Both the position numbers and the translations under genes were made by a program. The notes under the pieces were generated by a model that ran no database searches, was not told the origin of the DNA, and was given only the letters and a program-made list of their open reading frames with translations. Shown here in pieces: positions 8,100 through 17,373 of a stretch of DNA of 39,615 nucleotides. Where the stretch lies: contig JADGHP010000002.1 in assembly GCA_019683855.1 (NCBI GenBank), forward strand, positions 1 to 39,615, given 5' to 3'. Source of the DNA: Thermoleophilia bacterium. GTDB lineage: Bacteria; Actinomycetota; Thermoleophilia; Gaiellales; Gaiellaceae. Position 1 is the stretch's first letter; each line of letters starts with the position of its first letter.

Positions 8100-8134
8100 G
8101 GGGTCCGATCCGGGTCTCGCCCGGGTCGGACCCC
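8100..8134. terminator. Hairpin between convergent genes
   Basis: Fifteen-base arms (8100-8114 and 8120-8134) around TCTCG, with one T-G wobble. It lies 26 nt after the permease stop and 5 nt before the lysozyme stop on the other strand, as expected for a bidirectional terminator. The outer GGGGTC...GACCCC resembles the palindromic repeats at 17260 and 37780. Confidence 0.6.
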
Positions 8135-8139
8135 GGCGG

Positions 8140-10305
8140 TCACGGGGCGCGGAAGGAAAGGACGATCGCGTCGGTGCGGCCCCACGGGTCGACCGCCGCG
8201 ACCTGGACGCGGTAGCGGGCGCCGTGGCGCAGGGAGCGGCCGTTCAGTCGCAGCCGCACGGGGATCCCGCCGGCCTTGTCGAGCTCCGTGCGCGCCGTCT
8301 TGGCCGCGGTGCCCGGCTTCAGCCACGGGCCGAGGCGGCTCCCTTTGCCGAGGATCGCGATCCGCGCGCCCCCGCCGGCGAGCACGCTCGCCGCGAGTCG
8401 CACCTGCGACGCCGAGGACAGGCTCGACAGCACGAGCACGGATCCGTCCGCGCGACGGAGCACGCGCACCGGGCTGTGCCGGACGAGGCTCGGGCCGCGC
8501 ACCGAGGAGCGGCTCGGGTCGCCCCACTGCCCCTTCTGGAACAGCGCGAGGCGGACGGGGCGGCGCGTGAGCACGTGCAGGAGGCCTCCCGCCGTGTAGG
8601 AGCCGATGATCTTCCCGGCCGGAAGCGACGGCCCGGGCAGCGCGGGGACGGCGGCGTAGATCGTCCCGTCGGTCGAGTAGCCGAGGACGGTGCCGGCGGG
8701 CGGAGGCGCCGCGTACGCGATGTCGACCGGCCACGGGAAGCCGGAGGCCCCGAGGCCCTCGACGCCGAGCGCGACCTCGGTGCCGGCGATCGAGAGCGTG
8801 CCCGTGAACGGGGCGAGCACGACGGTGAGGCCGTCGGGGACGGCGCCCGGCTGCCACGTGACGCTCGCGCGGCCGTCCACCGTCTGCACGTTGCCCGCCA
8901 CGCCCGGCTGCGCCGTCTCCGAGCCCTGCACCGCCGCGGGCACGGGCGCGGCCACGACCGCGGCGGTCGGGGCCGTCGTGGCGGCGGTGGAGCCGCCGCT
9001 GCCGGTGGCGGTGACGACGGCGGAGAGCGTGGAGCCGATGTCGTCGGGCGTCGGGACGTACGTCGAGCCCGTCGCGCCCGCGATCGCCACGCAGGCGCCG
9101 CCCGCCGCGTCGCAGCGCCGCCACTGGTAGGTGAACGAGCTCGGCGAGCCGCTCCACGTCCCCACCTGCGCCGTCAGCACCTGCCCGACCTGCGCGAGCC
9201 CGGTCACCTGCGGCGGCGTCAGCGCGGCCGGCCGCGCGCCGGGCTTCGCGCCCGCGGCGGCGACCGCGGCGGTCGGGGCGGAGGAGGCGCTCGCCGAGCC
9301 CTGCGCGCTCGTCGCGGTGACGACGACGACGAGCGAGTGACCGACGTCCGCGGCGCTCGGTGTGTACTTCTCGGCGATCGCGCCGCTCACCGGCTGGCAG
9401 GAGCCGCCAGCGGCGTCGCAACGCTGCCACTGGTAGGTGAAGCGGACGGGCTTGCCGCCGGACCAGGTGCCGGGGACCGCCGCGAGCACCCTTCCCGCCT
9501 GCGGCGCGCCGACGACGCTCGGCGGGCCGCTCGCCGCCGGGACGCCCTTGGGGTAGGGCCCGATCGCCACGGTCGCGGGATCCGGGCCGTTCATGCGGTC
9601 GCCGTCGGAGCAGTGGGCGAAGCCGGGGACGGTCGAGCAGTTCGTCCACTGCCAGAACGTCCAGCCGAGACCGCCCCAGTTCGCCGCGGGAACGAGCGGC
9701 GCGGGATTCTTCGTCCAGTGCGCGACCCAGAGCAGGTGTCCGGCGGCGGCGAAGTCGGGGGAGTCGCCGAGGGCGGTCTTCCAGAAGTTCGGCGAGGCGT
9801 AGATCACGCCCCGGACGCCGGTGCGGGCGTACACCTCGTCGAGCCAGGCGCGGGCCCAGAGCTCGAGGCGCGCCGGGCCGAGACCGCCCTTCACCTCGAG
9901 GTCGAGCACGGGCGGGAGCTCGCCGGGATGCGGCTCCGCCACGTCGACGAAGTGGTCGGCCTGCTGGATCGCGCTGGCCGTCGCCTCCGCGTCCGTCGTC
10001 CCGCTCGGCCGGGCGAAGTGGTAGGCGCCGAAGCGCATCCCGAGGCCCTCGGTGCCGGCCCGGTTGATGGAGTACGTCGGGTCGACGAGCGTGACGCCTT
10101 CGGTCGCCTTCCCGAAGACGAAGCGGTAGCCGTCGCCGGCTACCCGGATCCAGTCGATCTCGCCGTTCCAGTGCGAGACGTCGACGCCCTTCGCGCGGGC
10201 CGTCGCCGCCGAGGCGTGGCCCGGCGCGGTGGCGGCGACGAGCGCCGCCCCGACGGCGGCGAGCAACGCGATGCGGCCGCCACGAGCTGCGATCGTGACC
10301 CCCAC
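8140..10305 (-). CDS. Secreted GH25 lysozyme with Ig-like repeats
   Basis: A 721-aa exported protein. A signal peptide spans about residues 8-34 (ALLAAVGAALVAATAPGHASA). A GH25 (Chalaropsis-type) muramidase domain spans about 38-245, with catalytic-site D42 (GVDVSHW) and D135/E137 (PVLDLE). Two Ig-like repeats follow (about 261-350 and 362-452), each with a YQWxRCDAAGG core and a second Cys about 8 residues later, probably disulphide-linked. The rest (about 455-721) is beta-rich and unassigned. It would cleave peptidoglycan of its own wall or of other bacteria outside the cell. Start is taken as GTG 10305; the nearby GGAGG is only 2 nt away, so a TTG 13 codons in is an alternative. It interrupts the pyrimidine genes with no evident link to them. 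Confidence 0.88.
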   Translation of the reverse strand: MGVTIAARGGRIALLAAVGAALVAATAPGHASAATARAKGVDVSHWNGEIDWIRVAGDGYRFVFGKATEGVTLVDPTYSINRAGTEGLGMRFGAYHFARPSGTTDAEATASAIQQADHFVDVAEPHPGELPPVLDLEVKGGLGPARLELWARAWLDEVYARTGVRGVIYASPNFWKTALGDSPDFAAAGHLLWVAHWTKNPAPLVPAANWGGLGWTFWQWTNCSTVPGFAHCSDGDRMNGPDPATVAIGPYPKGVPAASGPPSVVGAPQAGRVLAAVPGTWSGGKPVRFTYQWQRCDAAGGSCQPVSGAIAEKYTPSAADVGHSLVVVVTATSAQGSASASSAPTAAVAAAGAKPGARPAALTPPQVTGLAQVGQVLTAQVGTWSGSPSSFTYQWRRCDAAGGACVAIAGATGSTYVPTPDDIGSTLSAVVTATGSGGSTAATTAPTAAVVAAPVPAAVQGSETAQPGVAGNVQTVDGRASVTWQPGAVPDGLTVVLAPFTGTLSIAGTEVALGVEGLGASGFPWPVDIAYAAPPPAGTVLGYSTDGTIYAAVPALPGPSLPAGKIIGSYTAGGLLHVLTRRPVRLALFQKGQWGDPSRSSVRGPSLVRHSPVRVLRRADGSVLVLSSLSSASQVRLAASVLAGGGARIAILGKGSRLGPWLKPGTAAKTARTELDKAGGIPVRLRLNGRSLRHGARYRVQVAAVDPWGRTDAIVLSFRAP

Positions 10306-10455
10306 GACCTCCGCGAGGCTACCGAAGGCGTGTTTGGGCTGCGTAAAGACGCCCGCGGGCGCGGCCCGACACGTCTCGAGCGGACACGTCCCCCGACGAG
10401 GTCGCGGGACATGGCCGGAGAGGACGTGCCCGCCCGGGCTCCCCGCCCGCGTGGC

Positions 10456-11871
10456 TCAGCCGCTGACCGTCGCGCCTGTCGGCGCGAGCTGCTCGCCGAA
10501 GCGGGCGCGGCGGACGAACCGACCGACGCCCGGCGACGCCACGAGCTCGCCGTTCTCGACGAGCACGCGCCCGCGCAGCAGCACGACCTCGGGCGCGCCC
10601 ACGACCTCGGTGCCCTCGTACAGGTTGTAGTCGCAGCGCGAGTGGTGGGAGGCTGCGCTGATCGTCTCCCGCTTCGCCGGGTCGAAGATCACGATGTCCG
10701 CGTCGGAGCCGACCGCGATCGTGCCCTTGCGCGGGTAGAGGCCAAAGAGCTTCGCCGGCGTCGTCGCGAGCAAGTCGACCATGCGGTTGAGCGTGATCCG
10801 CCCCTGCCCGACGCCGAAGTGGTGGATCATCTTCAGCCGATCCTCGAGGCCGGGCCCGCCGTTGGGGATCTTCGTGAAGTCGTCGCGGCCGAGCGTCTTC
10901 TGGCCGTCCCACAGGAACGAGCAGTGGTCGGTCGAGATCGCCGAGAGCGCGTCGGTGCGGACCGCGTTCCACAGCACGTCGTGGTTGGAGGCGTCGCGCG
11001 CCGGCGGCGAGTAGACGTACTTGGCGCCCTCGAAGTTCGGTCGCTCGAGGAACGTGGAGTCGATGAAGAAGTACTGGGTGCACGTCTCGCCGAAGACCTG
11101 CCAGCCCTGCTCGCGCGCCCGCTGGATCGGGTCAACCGCCTCCTTGCACGTGACGTGGACGACGTAGAGCGGGCAGCCCGCCACGTGGGCGAGCTGGATG
11201 GCGCGGTTGGTCGCCTCGCCCTCGAGCTCGGGTGGGCGGGTGAGCGCGTGGAACTGCGGCGCCGTGTTGCCGGCCGCGAGCGCCTGCTGGACGAGCACGT
11301 CGATCGCGTCGCCGTTCTCGGCGTGCACCATCGCGAGCGCGCCGCTTCGGGCGGCGACCTCCATCGCCCGGAAGAGCGTCTCGTCGTCCACCATCAGCGC
11401 ACCCTTGTACGCCATGAAGAGCTTGTACGAGGTGACGCCCTGGTCGGGCAGCGTCGCCAGCTCCTCCAGCGACCCGCCCTCGCGCAGGTCGGTGACGGCG
11501 ATGTGGAAGCCGTAGTCGATCAGCGTCTTCCCGTTCGCCTTCGCGTGCCAGGTCTCGAGCGCCTGCGCGAACGTCTGCCCCCGCCCCTGGATGCAGAAGT
11601 CGACGTGGCAGGTGGTGCCGCCGAAGGCGGCCGAGATCTGACCCGACTCGAAGTCGTCGATCGTCACCGTTCCGCCGAACGGCATGTCGAGGTGCGTGTG
11701 CGGGTCGATGCATCCCGGGAGGACGTACTTGCCCGTCGCGTCGATCACGCGCTCCGCCTGCACGTCGAGCGAGCGGCCGATCAGCGTGACCGTCTCGTCC
11801 TCGATGTACACGTCCGCGACCACGTCGTCCGCCGCCGTGATCACGCGACCCCCGCGAATGAGAAGCGACAT
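10456..11871 (-). CDS. hydA: Dihydropyrimidinase / D-hydantoinase
   Basis: A 471-aa cyclic amidohydrolase that opens dihydrouracil to N-carbamoyl-beta-alanine (and related hydantoins). Metal ligands H58/H60 are in IDPHTHLD. The candidate carbamylated lysine is K156 in LFMAYKG, and catalytic STDH is present near residue 318. Length is normal for the family. ATG with a strong GGAGGAGAG ribosome binding site. It is the last gene of the minus-strand group that begins with the NMT1-type ABC importer, separated from the binding-protein gene by a hairpin (11891-11920). It and the divergent M20 hydrolase would perform consecutive steps of reductive pyrimidine catabolism. It might also act on hydantoins; the family does not separate these cleanly. 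Confidence 0.93.
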   Translation of the reverse strand: MSLLIRGGRVITAADDVVADVYIEDETVTLIGRSLDVQAERVIDATGKYVLPGCIDPHTHLDMPFGGTVTIDDFESGQISAAFGGTTCHVDFCIQGRGQTFAQALETWHAKANGKTLIDYGFHIAVTDLREGGSLEELATLPDQGVTSYKLFMAYKGALMVDDETLFRAMEVAARSGALAMVHAENGDAIDVLVQQALAAGNTAPQFHALTRPPELEGEATNRAIQLAHVAGCPLYVVHVTCKEAVDPIQRAREQGWQVFGETCTQYFFIDSTFLERPNFEGAKYVYSPPARDASNHDVLWNAVRTDALSAISTDHCSFLWDGQKTLGRDDFTKIPNGGPGLEDRLKMIHHFGVGQGRITLNRMVDLLATTPAKLFGLYPRKGTIAVGSDADIVIFDPAKRETISAASHHSRCDYNLYEGTEVVGAPEVVLLRGRVLVENGELVASPGVGRFVRRARFGEQLAPTGATVSG

Positions 11872-11890
11872 CTCTCCTCCCGGTGCTCGA

Positions 11891-11920
11891 GGCGCGGGCC
11901 CTCCGGGGAGAGCCCGCGCC
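11891..11920 (-). terminator. Hairpin between binding-protein gene and dihydropyrimidinase gene
   Basis: Nine-base arms GGCGCGGGC / GCCCGCGCC with an inner CTCC-GG-GGAG stem, so nearly the whole 30 nt folds. It lies 12 nt after the binding-protein stop and 20 nt before the dihydropyrimidinase start. It may partially terminate transcription or protect the upstream mRNA, setting different levels for transporter and enzyme. Confidence 0.5.
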
Positions 11921-11932
11921 TGATTGTGCGTC

Positions 11933-13051
11933 CTACTTGCCGCCTTCGGTGAGCTTCACCGTGATCGGCTTGTACCGCTTGCCGTAGACGTCGAGGCCCC
12001 GCGCCTTCAACTGTGCGACCGCCTTGCGCGCGAGGTCGGTCCGGTAGGCGCCCGACGGCTTGCGCTTGATCACCCCGAACTGCTGCGAGATCTTCGCCGT
12101 CCGGTTGAAGTCGGCCGCGTTCATGATCCCGATGCCGGTCGTGTTCGGCCAGATCAGCTTGTTGATCTCGTTCATCATCCAGGTCTGGTGCCCCTTCGGC
12201 AGGGTCGGGCCCGCCTTGAGCGTGAACTGGACGCACTGGGCCACGTGGTCGCGGCACCAGATCCAGCCGGCGAGCGACGCGCCGATGAACTTCACCGCGG
12301 TCGCCTGGTTCGCCTTGCTCTTCAGCCACGAGGCCGTCGCGAAGATCCCGTCCTCGAGCATGCCCGTGCCGACGTCCTGCATCTTGATGACGTTCAGGTC
12401 ATCGAGCGTGTAGAGCTTCCCCGTCTTCGGGTTCTTCGACTCGAGCACCTGCGCCAGCTCGTTGTAGGTCATCGCCGAGGCGGCGTCGATCTGGTGGTTC
12501 AAGAACAGGTTCATGTCGAACGGCTGCTGGACGATCTGGACGCCCTTGTTGTGCTCGGGGTCCATGCCGTTCTTGACGAGCGCGGCGAAGAGCTCGTACT
12601 GGTTGCCGCCGAGCCAGTTCCCGACCTTCTTGCCCCTCATCTTCGCGATCGAGTCGATGCCGGAGCTCTTCCACGTGATCTCCGTCATGCCCGAGCGCGC
12701 GAACACCTGCGCGATGTTGACGAGATCGGCGCCCTTCTCGCGCGAGGCGAGCAGGCTCGGCAGCCAGTCGATGCCGAACTGCGCCGTCCCCGAGGCGACG
12801 ACCTGCTCCGGGATGATGTCCGGCCCGCCCGGCTTGATGGTGACGTCGAGACCCGCCTTGCGGTAGAAGCCCAGGTCGAGCGCCGCGTAGTAGCCGGCGA
12901 ACTGCGCCTGCGGCACCCACTTGAGCTGCAGCGTCACCTTCGTCAGCGTCGCCGCCCGCGGCGAGGCCGCCGCCTTCGACGCGGAGCCGGCCCCGACCGC
13001 GACGAGCGCGGCCGCCGCCAGCAGGGCAACCATCAGCCACCGCTTCCTCAT
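11933..13051 (-). CDS. ABC substrate-binding protein, NMT1/THI5-like
   Basis: A 372-aa exported periplasmic-type binding protein. A Sec signal peptide spans about residues 1-29 (KRWLMVALLAAAALVAVGAGSASA-like). The mature part starts with the family signature LQLKWVPQAQFAGYYAA, followed by GFYRKAGLDVTIKPGGPD. This fold binds pyrimidines (ThiY-type), riboflavin or related rings. ATG at 13051 follows an AAAGGGG site by 6 nt; the TTG 6 nt upstream is less likely. It precedes the dihydropyrimidinase and follows the ABC permease/ATPase genes on the same strand, so it probably captures a pyrimidine or hydantoin for degradation. No thiamin genes are near, which argues against a thiamin-precursor role. 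Confidence 0.9.
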   Translation of the reverse strand: MRKRWLMVALLAAAALVAVGAGSASKAAASPRAATLTKVTLQLKWVPQAQFAGYYAALDLGFYRKAGLDVTIKPGGPDIIPEQVVASGTAQFGIDWLPSLLASREKGADLVNIAQVFARSGMTEITWKSSGIDSIAKMRGKKVGNWLGGNQYELFAALVKNGMDPEHNKGVQIVQQPFDMNLFLNHQIDAASAMTYNELAQVLESKNPKTGKLYTLDDLNVIKMQDVGTGMLEDGIFATASWLKSKANQATAVKFIGASLAGWIWCRDHVAQCVQFTLKAGPTLPKGHQTWMMNEINKLIWPNTTGIGIMNAADFNRTAKISQQFGVIKRKPSGAYRTDLARKAVAQLKARGLDVYGKRYKPITVKLTEGGK

Positions 13052-13119
13052 TCGCAACCCCTTTCGCTCCGTACTTCCAACTGACGTCCTGGGCGATTCT
13101 TAGCGCGCCGCGCGCACGA

Positions 13120-13926
13120 TTACGAGACTCGCCGCTCCGGCGACCAGCGGACGACGAGGCGCTCCGCCAGAACGACGGCGGCGTAGAGCGCGACTCCGAG
13201 CACCGAGGCGACGAGGATCCCCGCCCACGCGCGCTCGAAGTTGAGGATCTGCGCGTCGGAGCGGATCAGCACGCCGAGCGCGTTGAAGGAGCCGCCGAAG
13301 TACTCGCCGACGACGGCGCCGATCATCGAGAGGACGCTCGCCACCTTGAGCGCCGTGAACAGGAACGGCAGCGCGGTCGGGACGCGCACGCGCCGCCAGA
13401 TCTCGATCTCGCTCGCCGCGTAGGAGCGCATCAGCTCGATCTGGCGCGGGCTCGCGCTCTGCAGCCCGCGCAGCGTGTTGACGAGCACGGGCAGGAAGCA
13501 GAGCACGGCGGCGATCGCCATCTTCGAGTGCGGCGAGAGCGGGTTGAACCAGACGTTCGCGATCGGCGCGAACGCGATGATCGGGACGGCGTTGGCGGCG
13601 ATGAACACCGGCATCAGCGCGGAGCCGAGCGAGCGGAAGCGCCCGATCACCGTCGCGCCCAGCACGCCGAGGGCGGAGCCGATCGCGAAGCCGCCGAGCG
13701 CTTCCTTGAACGTGTACCAGCCCGCCGGCCAGAGCGAGTGTCGGTCGGTCCAGCAGGAGCGGACGATGTCGCCGGGGGCGGGCAGCAGGAACTGCTTGAT
13801 CGAGAACGCCGTGATCGCCCCCTGCCAGGCGGCGATCACGAGCACGAACACGACGAGCGCGGGCACCCACTCGCCCGCCTGGCGGGCCGCCCTGCCGCCG
13901 AGGGAGGGACCGGTCTCGGAGGTCAC
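13120..13926 (-). CDS. ABC transporter permease (SsuC/TauC type), first of two
   Basis: A 268-aa membrane protein with about six helices. The ABC permease EAA-type loop reads LMRSYAASEIEIWRRVRVPTALP, the normal contact to the ATPase. The GTG at 13926 is 8 nt after the stop of the ATPase gene, which fixes the start. It is paired with a second, clearly different permease gene at 14753-15655, so the importer probably has a heterodimeric membrane channel. Substrate is inferred from the adjacent NMT1-type binding protein and pyrimidine enzymes. Confidence 0.88.
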   Translation of the reverse strand: MTSETGPSLGGRAARQAGEWVPALVVFVLVIAAWQGAITAFSIKQFLLPAPGDIVRSCWTDRHSLWPAGWYTFKEALGGFAIGSALGVLGATVIGRFRSLGSALMPVFIAANAVPIIAFAPIANVWFNPLSPHSKMAIAAVLCFLPVLVNTLRGLQSASPRQIELMRSYAASEIEIWRRVRVPTALPFLFTALKVASVLSMIGAVVGEYFGGSFNALGVLIRSDAQILNFERAWAGILVASVLGVALYAAVVLAERLVVRWSPERRVS

Positions 13927-13934
13927 GATTCCGC

Positions 13935-14752
<818 letters not shown>

Positions 14753-14756
<4 letters not shown>

Positions 14757-15655
14757 GCGACGTTCTCCGGTGCTCGACGGACGACGATCTTCTCGGCGGC
14801 GACGACGATGACGAAGAAGACGATCCCGAGCGCGGCCGCCACGACGTTCGTCGCCCACAGCTCCTGCGGCTCGAGCGAGTAGTACTGGTTGAAGTTGAGG
14901 ATCGCGCCGCCGAGGCCGCTCTGGATGCCGGAGGGAAGCTCGCCGATGATCGCGCCGACGACGCTCGCGGTCGCCGCGAGGCGCAGCGCCGAGAACACGT
15001 AGGGCAGCGAAGAGGGGACGCGAAGCTTCCACAGCACGGTCCAGCGGCTCGCGGCGTACGTCCGCATCAGCTCGAGGGCGCGTGGGTCGGCGGACTGGAG
15101 CCCGCGCAGCGTGTTGATCGCGACCGGGAAGAAGGTCAGGTAGGCGGCGATGACGGCGACGGCGCCCCAGCCCTGGAGCGAGCCGGGCAGCTTCGGATTC
15201 ACCCAGACGACGACCATCGGCGCGATCGCGAGGATCGGAATCGTCTGGCTGCCGACGATGTAGGGCAGGAAACCGCGCTGGAGCAGACGCGAGTGGACGA
15301 GCACGACGCCGAGCGCGAAGCCGACGACCGCGCCGAGCCCGAAGCCCGCCGCCGCCTCCTTCGCCGTGAAGAGCGTCTTGTGCAGAAGCACGGTGATCAG
15401 TGCCGGCTGGTTCACCTGCGCGGGCTCGGCGAACGCCTTCGCGATTCTCCAGACGTGCGGCATCGAGGTGTCGTCGACCCGGAACGGCCACGTCCAGCCG
15501 GCGCTCGTCCACACCCACCGGTAGAGCTCCCAGAGCCCGACGAGAGCGGCGAGCACCACGACGACGACCGCGACACGGCCGAGCGCGCCGAGCGCGGCCG
15601 CCGGCTGGGCCGCCCGCCGGCGGGGAAGAGGCCTTGCGACGCCAACATCGGCCAC
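14753..15655 (-). CDS. ABC transporter permease, second of two
   Basis: A 300-aa membrane protein with about six helices. The EAA loop is LMRTYAASRWTVLWKLRVPSSLP. It resembles the other permease in the SQTIPILAIAPMVVVW / ANAVPIIAFAPIANVW segments, so the two are paralogues that probably form a heterodimer. It is the first gene of the importer operon, reading away from the M20 hydrolase gene. GTG start at 15655; a GATAAG hexamer 8 nt upstream may be its -10. Confidence 0.88.
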
Positions 15656-15729
15656 GGTCGGTTCTTATCACGACTGCGGACGTGGCGACGGCTCGTCGGG
15701 CGCCTGCGCCGAGGGTCGCGGACGCATTG

Positions 15730-15735
15730 TAGGAT
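15730..15735 (+). promoter_or_regulatory. Putative leaderless -10 box of the M20 hydrolase
   Basis: TAGGAT, 8 nt before the ATG at 15744, with no Shine-Dalgarno. The 88-bp gap also contains the divergent importer promoter, so both units could answer to one regulator. Confidence 0.45.
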
Positions 15736-15743
15736 CGCGCGCG

Positions 15744-16982
15744 ATGGCGCTCGACCCTTCCCGGACCGTTGCCGAGCTGAAGGAGCTGCGGGAGCTCACC
15801 GGCGACGAGAACGGCGCCCAGCGCGTCGCCTGGACGGAGACGTGGGAGCGGGCGCGGAGCTGGCTGCGCGAGAAGGTCGCGCCCACCGGGGCGGAGCACG
15901 AGATCGACGAGGCCGGCAACCAGTGGTTCACGCTGCGCGGCGCCTCGGAGAGGGCGCTCTTGATCGGCGGTCACATGGACTCCGTCCCGAACGGCGGCTG
16001 GCTCGACGGCTGCCTGAACGTGCTCGCGGGCGTCGAGGTGCTGCGCCGGATCGCGGAGGAGGGGACGCCGCCGCTCACCGTCCGCCTGGTCGACTGGGCG
16101 GACGAGGAGGGCGCGCGCTTCGGCCGCTCGCTGTTCGGCTCCTCGGCGGCGGCCGGGTCGATGGCCGACCAGGACGAACTGCGGCAGCGGCGCGACGCGA
16201 ACGGGATCGCGCTGCCCGACGCGCTCCGCGAGCACGGCGTCGAGCTCGACCGGGCGCTCGAGGCGCGCCGGCAGCTCGAGAACGCCGCCGCCTACCTCGA
16301 GCTGCACATCGAGCAGGGGCCGGTGCTCGAGTCGCTCGACCTGCCGCTCGGCGTCGTGCTGGGCACCTTCGGCGTCGAGCGCCACCAGATCACCTGGCGC
16401 GGCCAGGCGGCGCACGCGGGCTCCACTCCGATGGACAAGCGGCGGGACGCGCTCGCCGGCGCCGCGAAGCTCGCGCTCGAGATCCGCGCGATCGCCGCGG
16501 AGGTCGGCGGCGGCGCGGTCTGCACCTCGGGCGGGGTGGTCTGCAAGCCCGGGATCGTCACCTCGGTGGTGGAGACCGCCGAGCAGCTCCTCGACCAGCG
16601 TCACCTCGACGCGGCCTCGCTCGCCCGCCTGCTCGCGCTCGCGAAGGAGGCGAGCGAGCGCTTCGCCCGCGAGGAGAGCCTCGAGGTCGAGTGGGAGCGG
16701 ATCTGGTCGATCGAGCCGATCCTCTTCGACGAGCGGCTGATCGAGCTCGCCGACGAGTCGATCCGCGAGGTGTGCGGCACCTCGCACCGCCTGCCGAGCG
16801 GCCCCCTGCACGACGCGGCCGAGGTCGCCAGGGCCGGCGTGCCCACGGTGATGCTGTTCGTGCAGTCGTTGCGCGGCCTCTCGCACACGAAGCTCGAGGA
16901 CACGCGCGAGGAGCACCTCGAGCTCGCCGTGCAGGCTCTCGACCGGCTGGCGACGAAGGCGCTCCGCGCTTTCGCCGCCTGA
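15744..16982 (+). CDS. M20-family amidohydrolase (beta-ureidopropionase / allantoate amidohydrolase type)
   Basis: A 412-aa zinc hydrolase of the AllC/HyuC/PydC group. Dinuclear metal ligands are visible: H77 (GGHMDSV), D88 (WLDGCLNV), E121/E122 (ADEEGARF), H188 (ELHIEQG) and the C-terminal His of GLSHTK. The dimerisation insert contains HAGSTPMDKRRDA, typical of the family. It removes a carbamoyl group: N-carbamoyl-beta-alanine to beta-alanine, CO2 and ammonia. It diverges from the importer/dihydropyrimidinase group, and with dihydropyrimidinase present this role is preferred. Allantoate or N-carbamoyl-L-amino acids remain possible substrates because family members are hard to tell apart. 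Confidence 0.9.
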   Translation: MALDPSRTVAELKELRELTGDENGAQRVAWTETWERARSWLREKVAPTGAEHEIDEAGNQWFTLRGASERALLIGGHMDSVPNGGWLDGCLNVLAGVEVLRRIAEEGTPPLTVRLVDWADEEGARFGRSLFGSSAAAGSMADQDELRQRRDANGIALPDALREHGVELDRALEARRQLENAAAYLELHIEQGPVLESLDLPLGVVLGTFGVERHQITWRGQAAHAGSTPMDKRRDALAGAAKLALEIRAIAAEVGGGAVCTSGGVVCKPGIVTSVVETAEQLLDQRHLDAASLARLLALAKEASERFAREESLEVEWERIWSIEPILFDERLIELADESIREVCGTSHRLPSGPLHDAAEVARAGVPTVMLFVQSLRGLSHTKLEDTREEHLELAVQALDRLATKALRAFAA

Positions 16983-17247
16983 GCGCCCCCGGCGGGCGGG
17001 GCTGGGGCCCGGCGGCTCGGGTCGTGGTGCGGTGTCTGAGCACCGTTCCGCGGGTCTCGGACTTCCGCGAGCGAGCGGTAGGAGAGCCGTCACGCTCTCG
17101 TAACCGGCAGCGGCGCTCCCAGGACGCCTTCCCGGGCCGCCCGCGGCCACGGCGCCACCTCCGCCCATCGCATGACCATGCGGTTTGCTCGATGCCCCAT
17201 CCCGGACCGTCACAGAACAGTCGCGCCTTCGCGGCGCCACCGTCACC

Positions 17248-17284
17248 ACTCCCCTACAGGGGGTCAGACCCGGGTCTGACCCCG
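17248..17284. repeat. REP-like palindromic repeat, copy A (37 nt)
   Basis: Identical over 37 nt to 37768-37804. It begins ACTCCCCTACAG and then has a perfect 24-nt palindrome (arms GGGGTCAGACCC and its complement, 17260-17283). Translated, one frame reads GSDPGLTPCRG. The identity far exceeds chance and marks a dispersed repeat family. Confidence 0.85.
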
Positions 17285-17331
17285 TTGCGACCCCGTTGCT
17301 GACCGCAGGTGTCGGACACCCGCGCGAGAGC

Positions 17332-17348
17332 GTCACGGAACCGTCGCG
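17332..17348 (+). promoter_or_regulatory. 11-nt-spaced direct repeat upstream of MFS gene
   Basis: GTCACG (17332) and GTCGCG (17343) are exactly one helical turn apart, 14 nt before the TAGGCT -10 box. Similar pairs occur at 17089, 17209, 39371 and 39486. The spacing is like the direct-repeat sites of OmpR/PhoB-type regulators (inference). Confidence 0.4.
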
Positions 17349-17361
17349 ACGCGCGTACGCG

Positions 17362-17367
17362 TAGGCT
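17362..17367 (+). promoter_or_regulatory. Putative leaderless -10 box of the MFS gene
   Basis: TAGGCT, 6 nt before the GTG at 17374; no ribosome binding site fits in the gap. Confidence 0.45.
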
Positions 17368-17373
17368 GGCGGC

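Larger units (their letters stand above)
16983..17373. other. 391-bp non-coding region with repeats
   Basis: No convincing gene. It holds one 37-nt palindromic repeat (17248-17284), a GGTGTCGGACACC palindrome (17308-17320) and three pairs of GTCACG-like half-sites spaced exactly 11 nt (starting 17089, 17209 and 17332), ending in the -10 box of the MFS gene. It looks like a regulatory plus repeat island. Confidence 0.6.

Noticed and set aside
8224-11952. A 1242-codon plus-strand open frame across the lysozyme and dihydropyrimidinase genes
   Set aside because: Its product is almost only Arg, Ala, Gly, Asp and Val without domains, and it is antisense to two well-supported genes; long antisense frames are expected at this GC content. 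The same applies to the long frames at 199-1887, 13935-17450, 23680-26034 and 30562-33435.
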